NCBI GenBank assembly: GCA_019419545.1 | Contig: DXZT01000031.1 | Span: 1 to 64,000, forward strand | Direction: 5' to 3' | From: Collinsella sp. | Lineage (GTDB): Bacteria; Actinomycetota; Coriobacteriia; Coriobacteriales; Coriobacteriaceae | Length of the DNA stretch: 64,000 nt | Shown here: piece after piece, positions 17,458 to 26,455 of the stretch | Position numbering within the stretch: the first letter of the stretch is position 1 | How the letters are laid out: every line of letters begins with the position of its first letter | Made by a program: the position numbers and the translations under genes | The notes under the pieces: model-generated | The model's database searches: none | What the model was told of the DNA's origin: nothing | What the model saw: only the letters and a program-made list of their open reading frames with translations

Positions 17458-17681
17458 CGGCCAGGGGTAGCTAATTTGCGACGAAGAGATCAAGCGCCTG
17501 GAAAGCCTGATGCGGTCGCTCGCAGACCTAGACCTGCCGGAGGAGTAAGGCCCCTCCCCCATGTAACCATCCTGTAAATCATAGCGGCGCACTCGAGTTT
17601 TACCGTGATGCGGTCGCACCTGGCGCTGCACTGTGCTAAAGTATCCCGAACGTTCAAACGACTACGAGGGGGACCTAGAAG
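17458..17681. other. Intergenic stretch with a possible gene remnant
   Basis: No intact gene. After a short F2-like phrase (GGGGTAGCTAA), bases 17480-17548 read on the plus strand as an acidic, helix-like 22-residue tail (DEEIKRLESLMRSLADLDLP...) ending in TAA. It has no start of its own and may be the C-terminal remnant of a lost gene. A TAAAGT -10-like box near 17637 may serve serC. Confidence 0.4.
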
Positions 17682-18806
17682 ATGGCACGTGTGCACAACT
17701 TCTCAGCTGGCCCGGCCGCGCTGCCCACCAGCGTGCTCGCCGAGATCGCCGACGAGATGATGGACTACCGCGGTTGCGGCATGTCCGTGCTCGAGATGAG
17801 CCATCGATCTAGTATGTACCAGCAGATCATCGACGACGCCGAGGCAACCCTGCGCCGCCTGCTGAGCATCCCTGACAACTACCGTGTCCTGTTTTTGCAG
17901 GGCGGCGCCACGCTGCAGTTTGCGGGCATCCCCATGAACCTCATGCGCCGCGGCCGCGCCGGCTACGTCGTGACCGGCAACTTTGCCAACAAGGCGTACA
18001 AGGAGGCCGCCAAGTACGGCGAGGCCGTGCTGCTCGCGAGCTCCGAGGACACCAATTTCGACCGCATACCCACCATAGTCGACATCAACGCGCGCATTGC
18101 CGCCGAGGCCGCGGGCGGCGGGCTCGACTACGTCTACATCTGCCAGAACAACACCATCTTTGGCACCATGTACCACGAGCTGCCCGCTTGCGACGACGTG
18201 CCGCTGGTCGCCGATGTCTCGAGCTGCTTTCTGTCGCAGCCGCTCGACGTTGAGCGCTACGGGCTCATCTACGCCGGTGCGCAGAAAAACGCCGGCGCCG
18301 CGGGCGTGACCGTGGTCATCGTGCGCGACGACCTCATCGCAGATGGCCCCGCTTTTGCGCAGACGCCGCAGTACCTGGACCTTAAGACCCAGGCCGCCAA
18401 GGGCTCCATGCTCAACACGCCCAACACCTTTGGTATCTACGTGTGCGGCAAGGTATTCCGCTGGGTTGAGCAGACCGGCGGACTTGCCGCCATGGCCGAG
18501 CGCAACTGGGCCAAGGCCAACCTGCTCTATAACCTGCTCGAGCACAGCGTGCTGTTCCATGGCACCACACAGGCCGACAGCCGCTCCATCGCCAACGTCA
18601 CGTTCCGTACCGGCGATGCCGACCTCGACGCCGCCTTTGTCGCAGGCGCGGCCGAGCACCAGATTCAAAACGTCAAGGGTCATCGCCTGGTGGGTGGCAT
18701 GCGCGCCAGCGTCTACAACGCCGTAACCATGGAAGACGCGCAGGCACTGGCCTCGTACATGAAGGACTTCGAAGCGCAGCATAGTTTGAGTCCGCGATCT
18801 AACTAG
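17682..18806 (+). CDS. serC: Phosphoserine aminotransferase
   Basis: 374 aa PLP-dependent class V aminotransferase. It converts 3-phosphohydroxypyruvate and glutamate to phosphoserine and 2-oxoglutarate. The N-terminus HNFSAGPAALP is diagnostic. GGATLQFAGIPMNL and ADVSSCFLSQPLDVERYGLIYAGAQKNAGAAG (with the PLP-binding Lys within GAQKN) are typical. The C-terminal GHRLVGGMRASVYNA supports full length. serA follows 72 bp downstream on the same strand, forming a serine-synthesis pair. No serB is visible in the window. Confidence 0.97.
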   Translation: MARVHNFSAGPAALPTSVLAEIADEMMDYRGCGMSVLEMSHRSSMYQQIIDDAEATLRRLLSIPDNYRVLFLQGGATLQFAGIPMNLMRRGRAGYVVTGNFANKAYKEAAKYGEAVLLASSEDTNFDRIPTIVDINARIAAEAAGGGLDYVYICQNNTIFGTMYHELPACDDVPLVADVSSCFLSQPLDVERYGLIYAGAQKNAGAAGVTVVIVRDDLIADGPAFAQTPQYLDLKTQAAKGSMLNTPNTFGIYVCGKVFRWVEQTGGLAAMAERNWAKANLLYNLLEHSVLFHGTTQADSRSIANVTFRTGDADLDAAFVAGAAEHQIQNVKGHRLVGGMRASVYNAVTMEDAQALASYMKDFEAQHSLSPRSN

Positions 18807-18878
18807 CCCGCAACGCGCGGGCTGACCAGCCACCTCAGACCACCCTGTTTAGATCAAAACCTGCTAAGGAGTTTTTCC

Positions 18879-20042
18879 ATGCGTAAGATTAAGACCATCG
18901 ACGACATCACCAAAGACGGCAAAGTCGAGTTTGGCGAGGGCTACGAGTTTGTGGGCACCGCCGAGGAGGCCGACGCCATCCTGATGCGCTCCACCGACCT
19001 GCACGGCTACGAGCTGCCCGAGGGCATCCGCGCCATCGCCCGCTGCGGCGCCGGCGTCAACAACATCCCCGTCGAGGAGTACGCCAAGAAGGGCGTCGTC
19101 GTCTTTAACTCCCCCGGTGCCAACAGCAACGCCGTCAAGGAGCTCGTCCTGGGCATGCTGGTGCTCTCGAGCCGCGGAGTAGTGCAGTCGATGAACTGGG
19201 TGCGCGACAACGCCGACGACCCCGAGATCCAGGTCGATGCCGAAAAAGCCAAGAAGGCCTTTGTGGGCCGCGAGCTCAAGGGCAAGCGCATCGGCGTCAT
19301 CGGCCTGGGCAACGTAGGCTCCAAGGTCGCCAACGCCTGTGTCGACCTGGGCATGGACGTTTACGGCTACGATCCGTTCATTTCCGTCGAGCACGCGTGG
19401 GTGCTGAGCCGCGAGGTGCAGCGCGTGGGCACGCTCGAGGATCTGTGCCGCGGCTGCGACTACCTCACCGTGCACGTGCCCAGCAAGGCCGATACCATCG
19501 GCATGATCAGCACCGAGCAGATCGACCTGCTGGCCCCGGACGCCGTGCTCATCAACTACGCGCGCGAGACCATCATTGACGAGGACGCCGTCGACGCCGC
19601 CCTGCGCGCGGGCAAGCTCAGCTGGTTTAGCTGCGACTTTGCCACGCCCAAGACCGTCAAGATGCCCAACACGTTTATCACCACGCATTCGGGCGCCGGC
19701 ACCGGCGAGGCCGAGGCCAACTGCGCCGACATGGCCATCAGCGAGCTCAAGGATTACCTGGAAAACGGCAACATCGCGCACAGCGTCAACTCCCCCGCCT
19801 GCAGCATGGGCAAGGCGCGCGCCGCAAGCCGCATTGCCTGCCTGCATGCCAACGTGCCCAACATGATCGGCCAGATCACGGCCATTCTCGCCAAGGACAA
19901 CGCCAACGTGCAGCGCATGACCAACGAGTCCGCTGGCGAGAACGCCTACACTATGTTCGACACCGATGAGCACCTGGACGGCAGCACGATCGAGGCGCTC
20001 AAGCAGATTCCGTCGATGTATCGCGTGCGCGTGATTAAATAG
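18879..20042 (+). CDS. serA: D-3-phosphoglycerate dehydrogenase
   Basis: 387 aa. It oxidises 3-phosphoglycerate to 3-phosphohydroxypyruvate with NAD+, the first serine-specific step. The Rossmann motif is GVIGLGNVGSKVA near residue 145. The catalytic Arg/Glu/His of the D-isomer hydroxyacid family are visible around RCGAGVNNIP, INYARETIIDEDA and FITTHSGAGTGEAE. The last 75 residues form an ACT domain (VPNMIGQITAILAKDNANVQRM), the usual serine feedback site. AAGGAG precedes the ATG, and a strong terminator follows. Confidence 0.97.
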   Translation: MRKIKTIDDITKDGKVEFGEGYEFVGTAEEADAILMRSTDLHGYELPEGIRAIARCGAGVNNIPVEEYAKKGVVVFNSPGANSNAVKELVLGMLVLSSRGVVQSMNWVRDNADDPEIQVDAEKAKKAFVGRELKGKRIGVIGLGNVGSKVANACVDLGMDVYGYDPFISVEHAWVLSREVQRVGTLEDLCRGCDYLTVHVPSKADTIGMISTEQIDLLAPDAVLINYARETIIDEDAVDAALRAGKLSWFSCDFATPKTVKMPNTFITTHSGAGTGEAEANCADMAISELKDYLENGNIAHSVNSPACSMGKARAASRIACLHANVPNMIGQITAILAKDNANVQRMTNESAGENAYTMFDTDEHLDGSTIEALKQIPSMYRVRVIK

Positions 20043-20082
20043 TGCCGGTGCCAAGCCTGCCAGACAGACCACGAAGCCCATT

Positions 20083-20118
20083 CGCCCCCCGTTTTCACGA
20101 AACGGGGGGCGATTTTGT
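20083..20118 (+). terminator. Intrinsic terminator of the serC-serA operon
   Basis: CGCCCCCCGTTT (20083-20094) pairs with AAACGGGGGGCG (20100-20111) across TCACG, followed by ATTTTGTTG. Confidence 0.92.
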
Positions 20119-20389
20119 TGCTCCGGACGACTTTAAAATGATACCCGGAACAAGTTTTTTCAGATAATCGATAGTGAGGCTCCAGTCGCTAAGCACACCC
20201 GCTTTGATAAACAGCTTTATCAGGGACTTTAGTAGGTAAAAATCGGTCTCTATGTGCCGAATGTAAGTTGACTGTCTATTTTCCGAAACAACTTATTCTA
20301 GATAGCATTTTTAGGGTCCCTCCAAGGCAAAATTGAAGCCTTTTTGCGACCAGAACTCTAGCTCGCGCTACCGTTTACCCACCGCGCGA
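20119..20389. other. AT-rich intergenic stretch
   Basis: I see no gene, RNA or clear repeat in these 270 bp. They are noticeably richer in A+T than the surroundings and end at the 3' end of the nuclease-like gene A. Confidence 0.5.
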
Positions 20390-21439
20390 CTACATTCCCG
20401 CCCAATCGATAAAAATCTCCTCACGAAGCCGCCGTTCGAGCTCCTGCTGTCGCGGCGTCTTGTCTTTCAGCGGCACATCGAGATAGGACATGATGAGCTC
20501 CATCACCACGCGGAAGGCATCGAAGTCGGCCAGCTGACCATAGGTCATCAGAACGACGGGATATCCCATGGCTTGCAAGGCCGTCGTTCGATCGGAGTCC
20601 GAGATCTTGTATTCAATGGATCCGTGAATGGCTTTACCTTGGCATTCAACCAGACACTCTCGGCTGCCGTCCTTATTTGCCAGCAGGATATCGGCATAGC
20701 GCCTATCAAGCCCCGAAATCAGGCGGGCGCTGCGCGTCATACGAATCTCAACGTTATTGGTAAGGCTCAGCCCTTCGCCGCCGCGCAACCTCGTAAGGCC
20801 AAACAGCATCGAAGCCTGGACCTCGAGCGGCGATGCTGCCACCCCCGTAATGCATTTCGCGGCTCGTATGAACGTTTTAGCGCCGCGGAGCCCCCGGACC
20901 TTATCGACGAACTCTGTAAGCTCAAAGAGCTCGATCAAGGGAGGTCGTTTCCACAAGTCCGTTGGATTCCCCGAGACATCCTTTACGTTTTCCCAGCCCG
21001 ACCGTGCGTCACTCCATCGGCTCCCATATGCCTGCTCAAGTGCCGACTTTACCTGAGGCGCAATCTTGCACACGGCAAAGGTGCCGCACATCTCATACAT
21101 GCACATGATTAAACGCTCGTTTGAGACCGAGGAAGCCAGGGTCAGCAGGGTAAAGAGCGGGGACGCAACATCGAGGCCAAACTCCGTCTGCCGCACGGAA
21201 TCAAACGGCCTCTCCCCGTTCCAAACATGCCTGACAATGCGATCGCCCTTGCGCCCGCAGACGCCCTGCGCCAACACGTGTAACGGGGTGCCCAGGAAAT
21301 GCTTGACGAGCGGATGCTCACATAGGTGCTCCCTGCGCGGATCGTCCGCAGAATTTGGCAGGTCCGGCATTATTGCCAAGACCTGTGGGGGTATCCGGTG
21401 ATACCGAAAGGCAGATATGTCGCACAGCATGTCGTCCAT
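20390..21439 (-). CDS. Protein A: AbiEi-like N-terminal region plus Vsr/DUF559-type nuclease-like domain
   Basis: 349 aa, no certain family name. The first part (DISAFRYHRIPPQ, TPLHVL...RHVW, ASPLFTLLTLAS, MYEMCGTFAV) has the layout of AbiEi-type regulator/antitoxin proteins. The C-terminal third (YADILLA...VECQGKAIH...DSDRTTALQAMGYPVVLMTYGQL) resembles the Vsr/DUF559 PD-(D/E)xK fold, with candidate active residues D, E-x-Q and H. Protein B at 29.9 kb shares this order throughout, so they are diverged paralogues. The start is uncertain: the ATG at 21439 fits the paralogue, and a TTG 16 codons upstream is possible. It stands alone and is divergent from the M20 peptidase gene. Confidence 0.6.
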   Translation of the reverse strand: MDDMLCDISAFRYHRIPPQVLAIMPDLPNSADDPRREHLCEHPLVKHFLGTPLHVLAQGVCGRKGDRIVRHVWNGERPFDSVRQTEFGLDVASPLFTLLTLASSVSNERLIMCMYEMCGTFAVCKIAPQVKSALEQAYGSRWSDARSGWENVKDVSGNPTDLWKRPPLIELFELTEFVDKVRGLRGAKTFIRAAKCITGVAASPLEVQASMLFGLTRLRGGEGLSLTNNVEIRMTRSARLISGLDRRYADILLANKDGSRECLVECQGKAIHGSIEYKISDSDRTTALQAMGYPVVLMTYGQLADFDAFRVVMELIMSYLDVPLKDKTPRQQELERRLREEIFIDWAGM

Positions 21440-21593
21440 AAAGGCTACGTACCCACCGCGCCGTTTGTAAACCCGCTCGGACGGCAAACGCGCTGGCTCG
21501 GCCTGCGAACGGTAAATGCTGCTGCGCGCGCGTCGCGAATCTCTCAGGAGGCTTACAATCGGTTTGGAAAGCAGACTGATTGTGAGGTTGCAT

Positions 21594-22814
21594 ATGGTTG
21601 ATGAGGACTTTGCCTGGCGGCTTGCTCAGGAGCTCGTGCGGATCGACAGCTCAGACCCGGGCGCGTATGAGGATGAAATTGAGCGGTATATCAAAGCGCT
21701 GGTTGAGGCTCAGCTGGAGCGGTTGAGTCATCCGGTGCTCCATGCCGTGCAGGTTGAGGAACTCGAGGTGCTGACCGGACGCCGCAATCTCATGGTCACC
21801 GTGCCCGGTTTGAGCGACGAGCCACGGCTCGTCTACATCTGCCACATGGATACAGTCACCTTGGGCGACGGCTGGGACGCGGACATTACGCCGCTCGGGG
21901 CGGTCGTGCGCGACGGCAAGCTCTACGGCCGCGGCGCCTGCGATATGAAGGGTGGCCTGGCCTGTGCCATTGCCGCACTGGTCCATACGCTCGAGCGCGT
22001 GGCGGCGGATGGCGCGCTGCCCCGCCGCGGCTTTTCGCTCATCTGCTCGGTCGACGAGGAAGACTTTATGCGAGGCTCCGAGGCAGCCATCGATGCCGGC
22101 TGGGTCGGTTCGCGCGAATGGGTGCTGGACACCGAGCCCACCGACGGACAGATCCAGGTGGCGCACAAGGGGCGTACGTGGTTCGAGATTGAAATGGATG
22201 GCGTGACGGCGCATGCAAGCCGGCCCTGGAAGGGCGCGGATGCCGTCGCCGCAATGGCCGAGGTCGTGTGTTCGCTCCGTCGCGCGTTTGTGGCGCTGCC
22301 CGCGCACGATGAGCTGGGGCCTTCGACCATCACGTTCGGCCAAATCGAGGGCGGATATCGCCCCTACGTCGTACCCGACCGCGCCAAAGTCTGGGTCGAC
22401 ATGCGCCTGACCCCGCCGACCGATACGGCCGCCGTAACGCGCATGGTAGAGCAGGCCATCGCCGTCGTCGAAGCCGCCATTCCCGGTTGCCACGGCAGCT
22501 ACGTCGTGACGGGCGACCGCCCCGCCATCGAGCGCGACCCAAACTCTCCCCTTCTAGCAGCGCTCAAGCGTGCCGCCGATGACGTGACGGACGCGGACAC
22601 GACCGTTGGCTTCTTTACCGGCTACACCGACACCGCCGTCATTGCCGGCAAGACAGGTAACCGCAATTGCATGAGCTACGGTCCCGGGTCGCTCGCGCTC
22701 GCGCACAAGCCCAACGAATATGTGCCCCACGCCGATATCGTTCGTTGTCAGCAGGTGCTAATCGCGCTCGCCGATAACGTGCTCTGGGACGCGAGCGGCC
22801 AAGTTGGGGCATAA
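21594..22814 (+). CDS. M20 family metallopeptidase (ArgE/DapE/CPG2-like)
   Basis: 406 aa cytoplasmic zinc hydrolase of N-acyl amino acids or small peptides. Metal-site motifs are YICHMDTVTLGDGW (first His/Asp), GRGACDMKGGLA (bridging Asp), SVDEEDFMRGS (Glu-Glu) and a distal His near HKPNEYVPHADI. The dimerisation domain sits in the middle (HKGRTWFEIEMDGVTAHAS). Substrate cannot be assigned. GAGG lies 6 bp before the chosen ATG. It is followed by the DUF1015 gene after 39 bp, so the two probably form an operon. Confidence 0.85.
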   Translation: MVDEDFAWRLAQELVRIDSSDPGAYEDEIERYIKALVEAQLERLSHPVLHAVQVEELEVLTGRRNLMVTVPGLSDEPRLVYICHMDTVTLGDGWDADITPLGAVVRDGKLYGRGACDMKGGLACAIAALVHTLERVAADGALPRRGFSLICSVDEEDFMRGSEAAIDAGWVGSREWVLDTEPTDGQIQVAHKGRTWFEIEMDGVTAHASRPWKGADAVAAMAEVVCSLRRAFVALPAHDELGPSTITFGQIEGGYRPYVVPDRAKVWVDMRLTPPTDTAAVTRMVEQAIAVVEAAIPGCHGSYVVTGDRPAIERDPNSPLLAALKRAADDVTDADTTVGFFTGYTDTAVIAGKTGNRNCMSYGPGSLALAHKPNEYVPHADIVRCQQVLIALADNVLWDASGQVGA

Positions 22815-22853
22815 TAAGCCGCGAACAAACCGACTCGCGCGTTAGGACCGCCC

Positions 22854-23537
22854 ATGAAAGCACTTCCGTTTCCCTGCATCCGCCCGGCTCAGGACCGCGT
22901 GCTCGAGGCGCTGCCTGCAATGGGCAGCATCCTAAGCGGCAACGATGCCCTGCGCGGAGCCATTGCCGATGGTCTGATGCTCAAGGACCCGGGTGCGGCG
23001 TATTACGTGTACGAATGCTCGGGCGAGCCGGGACGTGTGACGGGTGTCGTGGCGATCTGCCCGACGAGTGTACTTGCGGGCGGCAAGGGCGATGCCAGCG
23101 CCGACGTGGCCGCCGCCGCGCGCGCGATCGCCGAACTCAAAGTTCAGCCGCGCCCCGTGTCGCTCGCCTACGAGGCGTCGCCCGTCATGGACATCATCCT
23201 GGGCGCTGCCAAAGAGGGCGCCTCGCTCTACGCCGTCACCGACCCCGCGGGCATTACGCACCGCGTGTGGGAGGTCAAGCGCGAGGACGCTGTTGCCGCC
23301 ATCCGTGCCATGCTCGACCAAGTACCAGAGCCGGCACTGGCCGACGACCCCGCCTACGCTGCCGCGCTGGCCGGGGCGTCGCAGCTGCTGGCCGATGAGG
23401 CCCGTGCCGCCGGAACGTACACCGGCAAGGAGCCGTTCAACTTTGCCGTAGCTGCGCTCTTCCCCGCCGCGCAGGTCAGCGGCGGCGCGCCGCAGGTTCC
23501 GACGGGTCTGCTCACGCACCAAGTCGCGCGGTTCTAG
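22854..23537 (+). CDS. Compact DUF1015-like protein
   Basis: 227 aa. It matches the first part of DUF1015 proteins (usually 400 aa or more) in order: MKALPFPCIRP start, DPGAAYYVYEC...TGVVAI, RPVSLAYEASPVMD, ITHRVWEV and TGKEPFNFAVAALFP. The family's DGHHR signature is replaced by ALADDPAYAAAL, and the C-terminal half is missing. In Bacteroidetes and Clostridia DUF1015 genes commonly neighbour serC/serA, and here the serine genes lie 2.8 kb upstream. Function is unknown. The intact frame and the terminator behind it argue for a shortened family member, not a pseudogene. Confidence 0.65.
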   Translation: MKALPFPCIRPAQDRVLEALPAMGSILSGNDALRGAIADGLMLKDPGAAYYVYECSGEPGRVTGVVAICPTSVLAGGKGDASADVAAAARAIAELKVQPRPVSLAYEASPVMDIILGAAKEGASLYAVTDPAGITHRVWEVKREDAVAAIRAMLDQVPEPALADDPAYAAALAGASQLLADEARAAGTYTGKEPFNFAVAALFPAAQVSGGAPQVPTGLLTHQVARF

Positions 23538-23582
23538 CAAGACCAGACCGTCCAGCACAAAAATCGGCAGCTCAACAAACAG

Positions 23583-23624
23583 GGGGCGGAGATGCAGCAG
23601 GTACATGCATCTCCGCCCCTTTTG
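23583..23624 (+). terminator. Intrinsic terminator after the DUF1015 gene
   Basis: Perfect 14-bp stem (23583-23596 with 23606-23619) followed by TTTTGC. It is long enough to act in both directions between the convergent genes. Confidence 0.88.
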
Positions 23625-23666
23625 CGTCGAGAAGTTATGCCGGCGACCCGTGCCGCCACGCTCACG

Positions 23667-24302
23667 TTATCCCCGCTGCGGGCCTGCTGCCGCCACGAGC
23701 GGTTCAAGCCCCAGCTCGCGTGCGTAATCCTCCTGCGTAAAAATCTCAATCAGCTCAAACGTGTCGGATTCGTCGTCAAACGCAAAGTGCAGCACCGAGC
23801 AGTTGCCCGGAACGCGATCGCGTTCATCGGCCGCCGCTCCCCTCACGTGATCCAAAAACTCCTTGATGGCCGAGCCATGGCTTACCGCGAGCACGCACGT
23901 ATGGTCCGGACGCTGCATAAGCTCGGTCAACGTCGCCACCATGCGCTCGCGCACCTGCATCTGGCCCTCGCCGCCAAACTGGCGATAGAAATCGCGCCAC
24001 GGGCGCTCGGGCATGAGCATCACGCGCTCGGCCTCAAAGTCGCCAAAGAACCACTCACGCAGGCCGTCCAGGCGCTCGTACGCCAAGCCCGGCCACAAGT
24101 TGGCGATAGTCTGCTCGGTGCGATGAAGCGTGGAGGTGTAGGCATGATCGGGCTCAATGCCGCGCGCACGTAAAAACATGCCGGCGCGCGCCGCCTGGTC
24201 GCAACCCAACTGCGTAAGCGGCGAGTCACTCCACCCCTGAATGATACGCTTAAGGTTGAATATCGTCTGTCCATGACGGACCAGATACAGATCTTTATTC
24301 AT
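23667..24302 (-). CDS. Histidine phosphatase family protein (phosphoglycerate mutase-like), copy 2
   Basis: 211 aa. The RHG motif YLVRHGQTIFN carries the catalytic phospho-accepting His near residue 9. TSTLHRTEQT supplies the second Arg, EWFFGDFEAE the acid, and AVSHGSAIKEF the second His. Family members include cofactor-dependent phosphoglycerate mutases and broad phosphatases such as PhoE, and sequence does not separate them. AAAGGA precedes the ATG. It lies 17 bp downstream of a paralogous gene, which suggests a tandem duplication in one operon. Confidence 0.85.
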   Translation of the reverse strand: MNKDLYLVRHGQTIFNLKRIIQGWSDSPLTQLGCDQAARAGMFLRARGIEPDHAYTSTLHRTEQTIANLWPGLAYERLDGLREWFFGDFEAERVMLMPERPWRDFYRQFGGEGQMQVRERMVATLTELMQRPDHTCVLAVSHGSAIKEFLDHVRGAAADERDRVPGNCSVLHFAFDDESDTFELIEIFTQEDYARELGLEPLVAAAGPQRG

Positions 24303-24319
24303 AGGGGTCCTTTCGTTCG

Positions 24320-24862
24320 TTACCAACCCAAGAGCGAAAACGCCCCATCGCAGTAGCCAAAATGAAGCACGGCACCGTTGTCGGGCAGCTCTCCCCCGCC
24401 AGTCACATACTCAAGAAACTCCTGGCAGGCTGAGCCGTGGGAAACCGCCAGCACGCAGTCGTGCTGCGGCCTGGCCATGATGCGGGACAGCGCCGCGACC
24501 ATGCGCGACTGAAGCTGCACTTCCGACTCGCCGCCAAAGGCCACCGGATAATCGCCCCAGGGCTGCGGCGGCATCTCGCGATTTGATGTGCCCTCCAGCG
24601 AGCCAAAATGCCACTCACGCAGGTCATCGACCAGCTCAATGGAACGGCCCTCGCCAACGATAAGCTCGGCCGTATGCCGCGCCCGGCCCAACGGCGAGGA
24701 ATACACATGATCAAAGGCCACGCCACGCGCCGCAAACGCCGTACGCGCCGTCAGCGCCTGCTCGCGCCCGCGCGCCGTAAGCGGCGAATCGTGCCAGCCC
24801 TGCAAAATGCTCTGCACATTGAGCTCAGTCTGCCCATGCCGCACCAAATACAGATCTGCCAC
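24320..24862 (-). CDS. Histidine phosphatase family protein (phosphoglycerate mutase-like), copy 1
   Basis: 180 aa paralogue of the next gene with the same motifs (LYLVRHGQTELN, SSPLGRARHTAEL, EWHFGSLEG, AVSHGSACQEF) but a shorter C-terminus. A GTG start at 24862 is chosen because GAGGGGAGGG lies just upstream. The frame is open further upstream, but that part contains an F1 repeat. It could be a small-molecule phosphatase. Confidence 0.82.
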   Translation of the reverse strand: MADLYLVRHGQTELNVQSILQGWHDSPLTARGREQALTARTAFAARGVAFDHVYSSPLGRARHTAELIVGEGRSIELVDDLREWHFGSLEGTSNREMPPQPWGDYPVAFGGESEVQLQSRMVAALSRIMARPQHDCVLAVSHGSACQEFLEYVTGGGELPDNGAVLHFGYCDGAFSLLGW

Positions 24863-24876
24863 ACACCCTCCCCTCG

Positions 24877-24915
24877 TACCACCACAAAGGGGACAGGAGC
24901 CTTTGTGGTGATTTT
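24877..24915. repeat. Palindromic repeat F1, copy 5
   Basis: CCACCACAAAGG palindrome with spacer GGACAGGAG, between the nitroreductase stop and the start of the first histidine phosphatase gene. The right arm has one change (GGTGATTTT). Confidence 0.88.
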
Positions 24916-24945
24916 GCCGCCGGATTGCACCGCAACGACGCACAA

Positions 24946-25617
24946 CTACAGCAGCACGTCGGCAAGCGGACGCTTGGGTACGTGGTGCACCCGCGCCTCG
25001 TCGCGCCAATAATTGATGGAGCCGTCGGGGTTGGAATCGATCGCATCGATCACCTGTGTCTCGGCCGGAACGCCAAACGCCATGATCAGCTTGAGCTCAT
25101 ACTTGTCGTTATCGAGCCCCATGGCATCGATCGCGTGGGGCGTAAAGGCCTTGAACATGCAGGCTGCCACCTCGGGCGTGGCGCTGCGGGCGGCGAGCAT
25201 CATCGTCTGCGCGGCAATGCCCGTGTCGACCTCGGTAATGGGAGCGGCGGGCTTGCCCGGAACGGCGCGCTCGGCCAAAATCGCGATGTAGCCGGTCGGG
25301 CGCTCACCCTCGGCAGGACCCGGCCAATCCTTAAGCGCACCGGCCCACGCGAGCTCATCAAATACGCGCGCGCAATCCTCGGCATCGCTCACCACATGAA
25401 AACGAAGACGCTGAGCATTGGCACCACAGGGAGTCAGGTGAGCCAGCTCTGCCAGCTCGAGCAAAAACTCACGCGGCACGCGCATGGACTCGTCAAAACG
25501 GCGGCACGTACGGGCACGACGGACCAGCGCATCAAACGCTTCCAGACCGAGCTTTTCGCAACCTTGCTTTGCCATCGATTCGACACTCGACGGTGCCTCG
25601 GGAACTGCTTCGTTCAT
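24946..25617 (-). CDS. Nitroreductase family protein
   Basis: 223 aa flavin (FMN)-dependent oxidoreductase. The N-terminal RTCRRFDES motif and the LAELAHLTPCGANAQRLRFHVV segment are the FMN-binding signature. VDTGIAAQTMMLAARS is the dimer-interface helix. The C-terminus (LKLIMAFGVPAE...YWRDEARVHHVPKR) resembles the subgroup with a conserved YWRD...HVPKR tail. Physiological electron acceptors are unknown. I chose the ATG at 25617, since upstream in-frame codons are not protein-like. Confidence 0.87.
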   Translation of the reverse strand: MNEAVPEAPSSVESMAKQGCEKLGLEAFDALVRRARTCRRFDESMRVPREFLLELAELAHLTPCGANAQRLRFHVVSDAEDCARVFDELAWAGALKDWPGPAEGERPTGYIAILAERAVPGKPAAPITEVDTGIAAQTMMLAARSATPEVAACMFKAFTPHAIDAMGLDNDKYELKLIMAFGVPAETQVIDAIDSNPDGSINYWRDEARVHHVPKRPLADVLL

Positions 25618-25852
25618 AGGGACCCCCAATACAAGCCAATTGTCCTTAGGAAAATCTAACCTAAAACGTAGGCAATAACGAACAGGGCTACAATGTTCTA
25701 CACCTGTTGAATAGAAAACCGCGACGTGGGGAACAACGGAAACAATTCGGGACCTTTGGGTTACGTTTCGCCCTCCCCGACCCATACGCCAGCGCCTTTA
25801 AGCGATACTGGTTGTAACGATCAAGGCTTACGCCGCACGGAAAGGAGACGTT

Positions 25853-26455
25853 ATGGGTATCTTTAGGAACGATGACCAAAAATCGAGCCAGTTTGGATTT
25901 GACGAGAAAAGTATGGCGGGCAAAGCCGTCAAGGCCGTGCGCTGGATCTACGCCATCACGGGCGTCGTGGCGCTCATTGCTGGCATCGCGCTGCTTTTTG
26001 CACCCGCCAAGTCCCTCGTCTTTTTGACGACCGTCCTGGGTTTTTACTTTGTAATCACCGCTGCCATCAGGCTGTTCACTGCCATTTTTGAGCCGCTGCT
26101 GCCCACTGGCTGGCGCGTGACGAGCATCATCTCCAACCTACTCATTATCTTGGGCGGCGTCATAATCCTGCGCAACCAGGCCTTCTCGACCGCGACGCTC
26201 ACCACGATGGTGGTTATCGTGGCCGGCTTTGGCTGGATTGTCGAAGGTGTCATGTCCATTCTGGAGTCCGAGCTTTCGTCCAACCGCGCCCTCGCCATCC
26301 TGAGCGGCGCACTTTCCATCATCGCCGGCATGTTCGTGTTTATCTATCCGCTGTGGTCGGCCAAGATGCTCGTCATCTTTAGCGGCGCCGCGCTGCTGGT
26401 GTTTGGCGTAACGCTGATTGTTCGCGCTATTCAATTTGGCAAACTGGTGCACTAG
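25853..26455 (+). CDS. DUF308/HdeD-like membrane protein
   Basis: 200 aa with six hydrophobic helices after a polar 25-residue N-terminus, in three similar two-helix repeats, as in the HdeD family (DUF308). Family members in enteric bacteria relate to acid stress, but the function in Gram-positive anaerobes is unknown. AAAGGAGA lies 5 bp before the ATG. Its stop codon directly abuts the yaiI start, indicating translational coupling. Confidence 0.85.
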   Translation: MGIFRNDDQKSSQFGFDEKSMAGKAVKAVRWIYAITGVVALIAGIALLFAPAKSLVFLTTVLGFYFVITAAIRLFTAIFEPLLPTGWRVTSIISNLLIILGGVIILRNQAFSTATLTTMVVIVAGFGWIVEGVMSILESELSSNRALAILSGALSIIAGMFVFIYPLWSAKMLVIFSGAALLVFGVTLIVRAIQFGKLVH

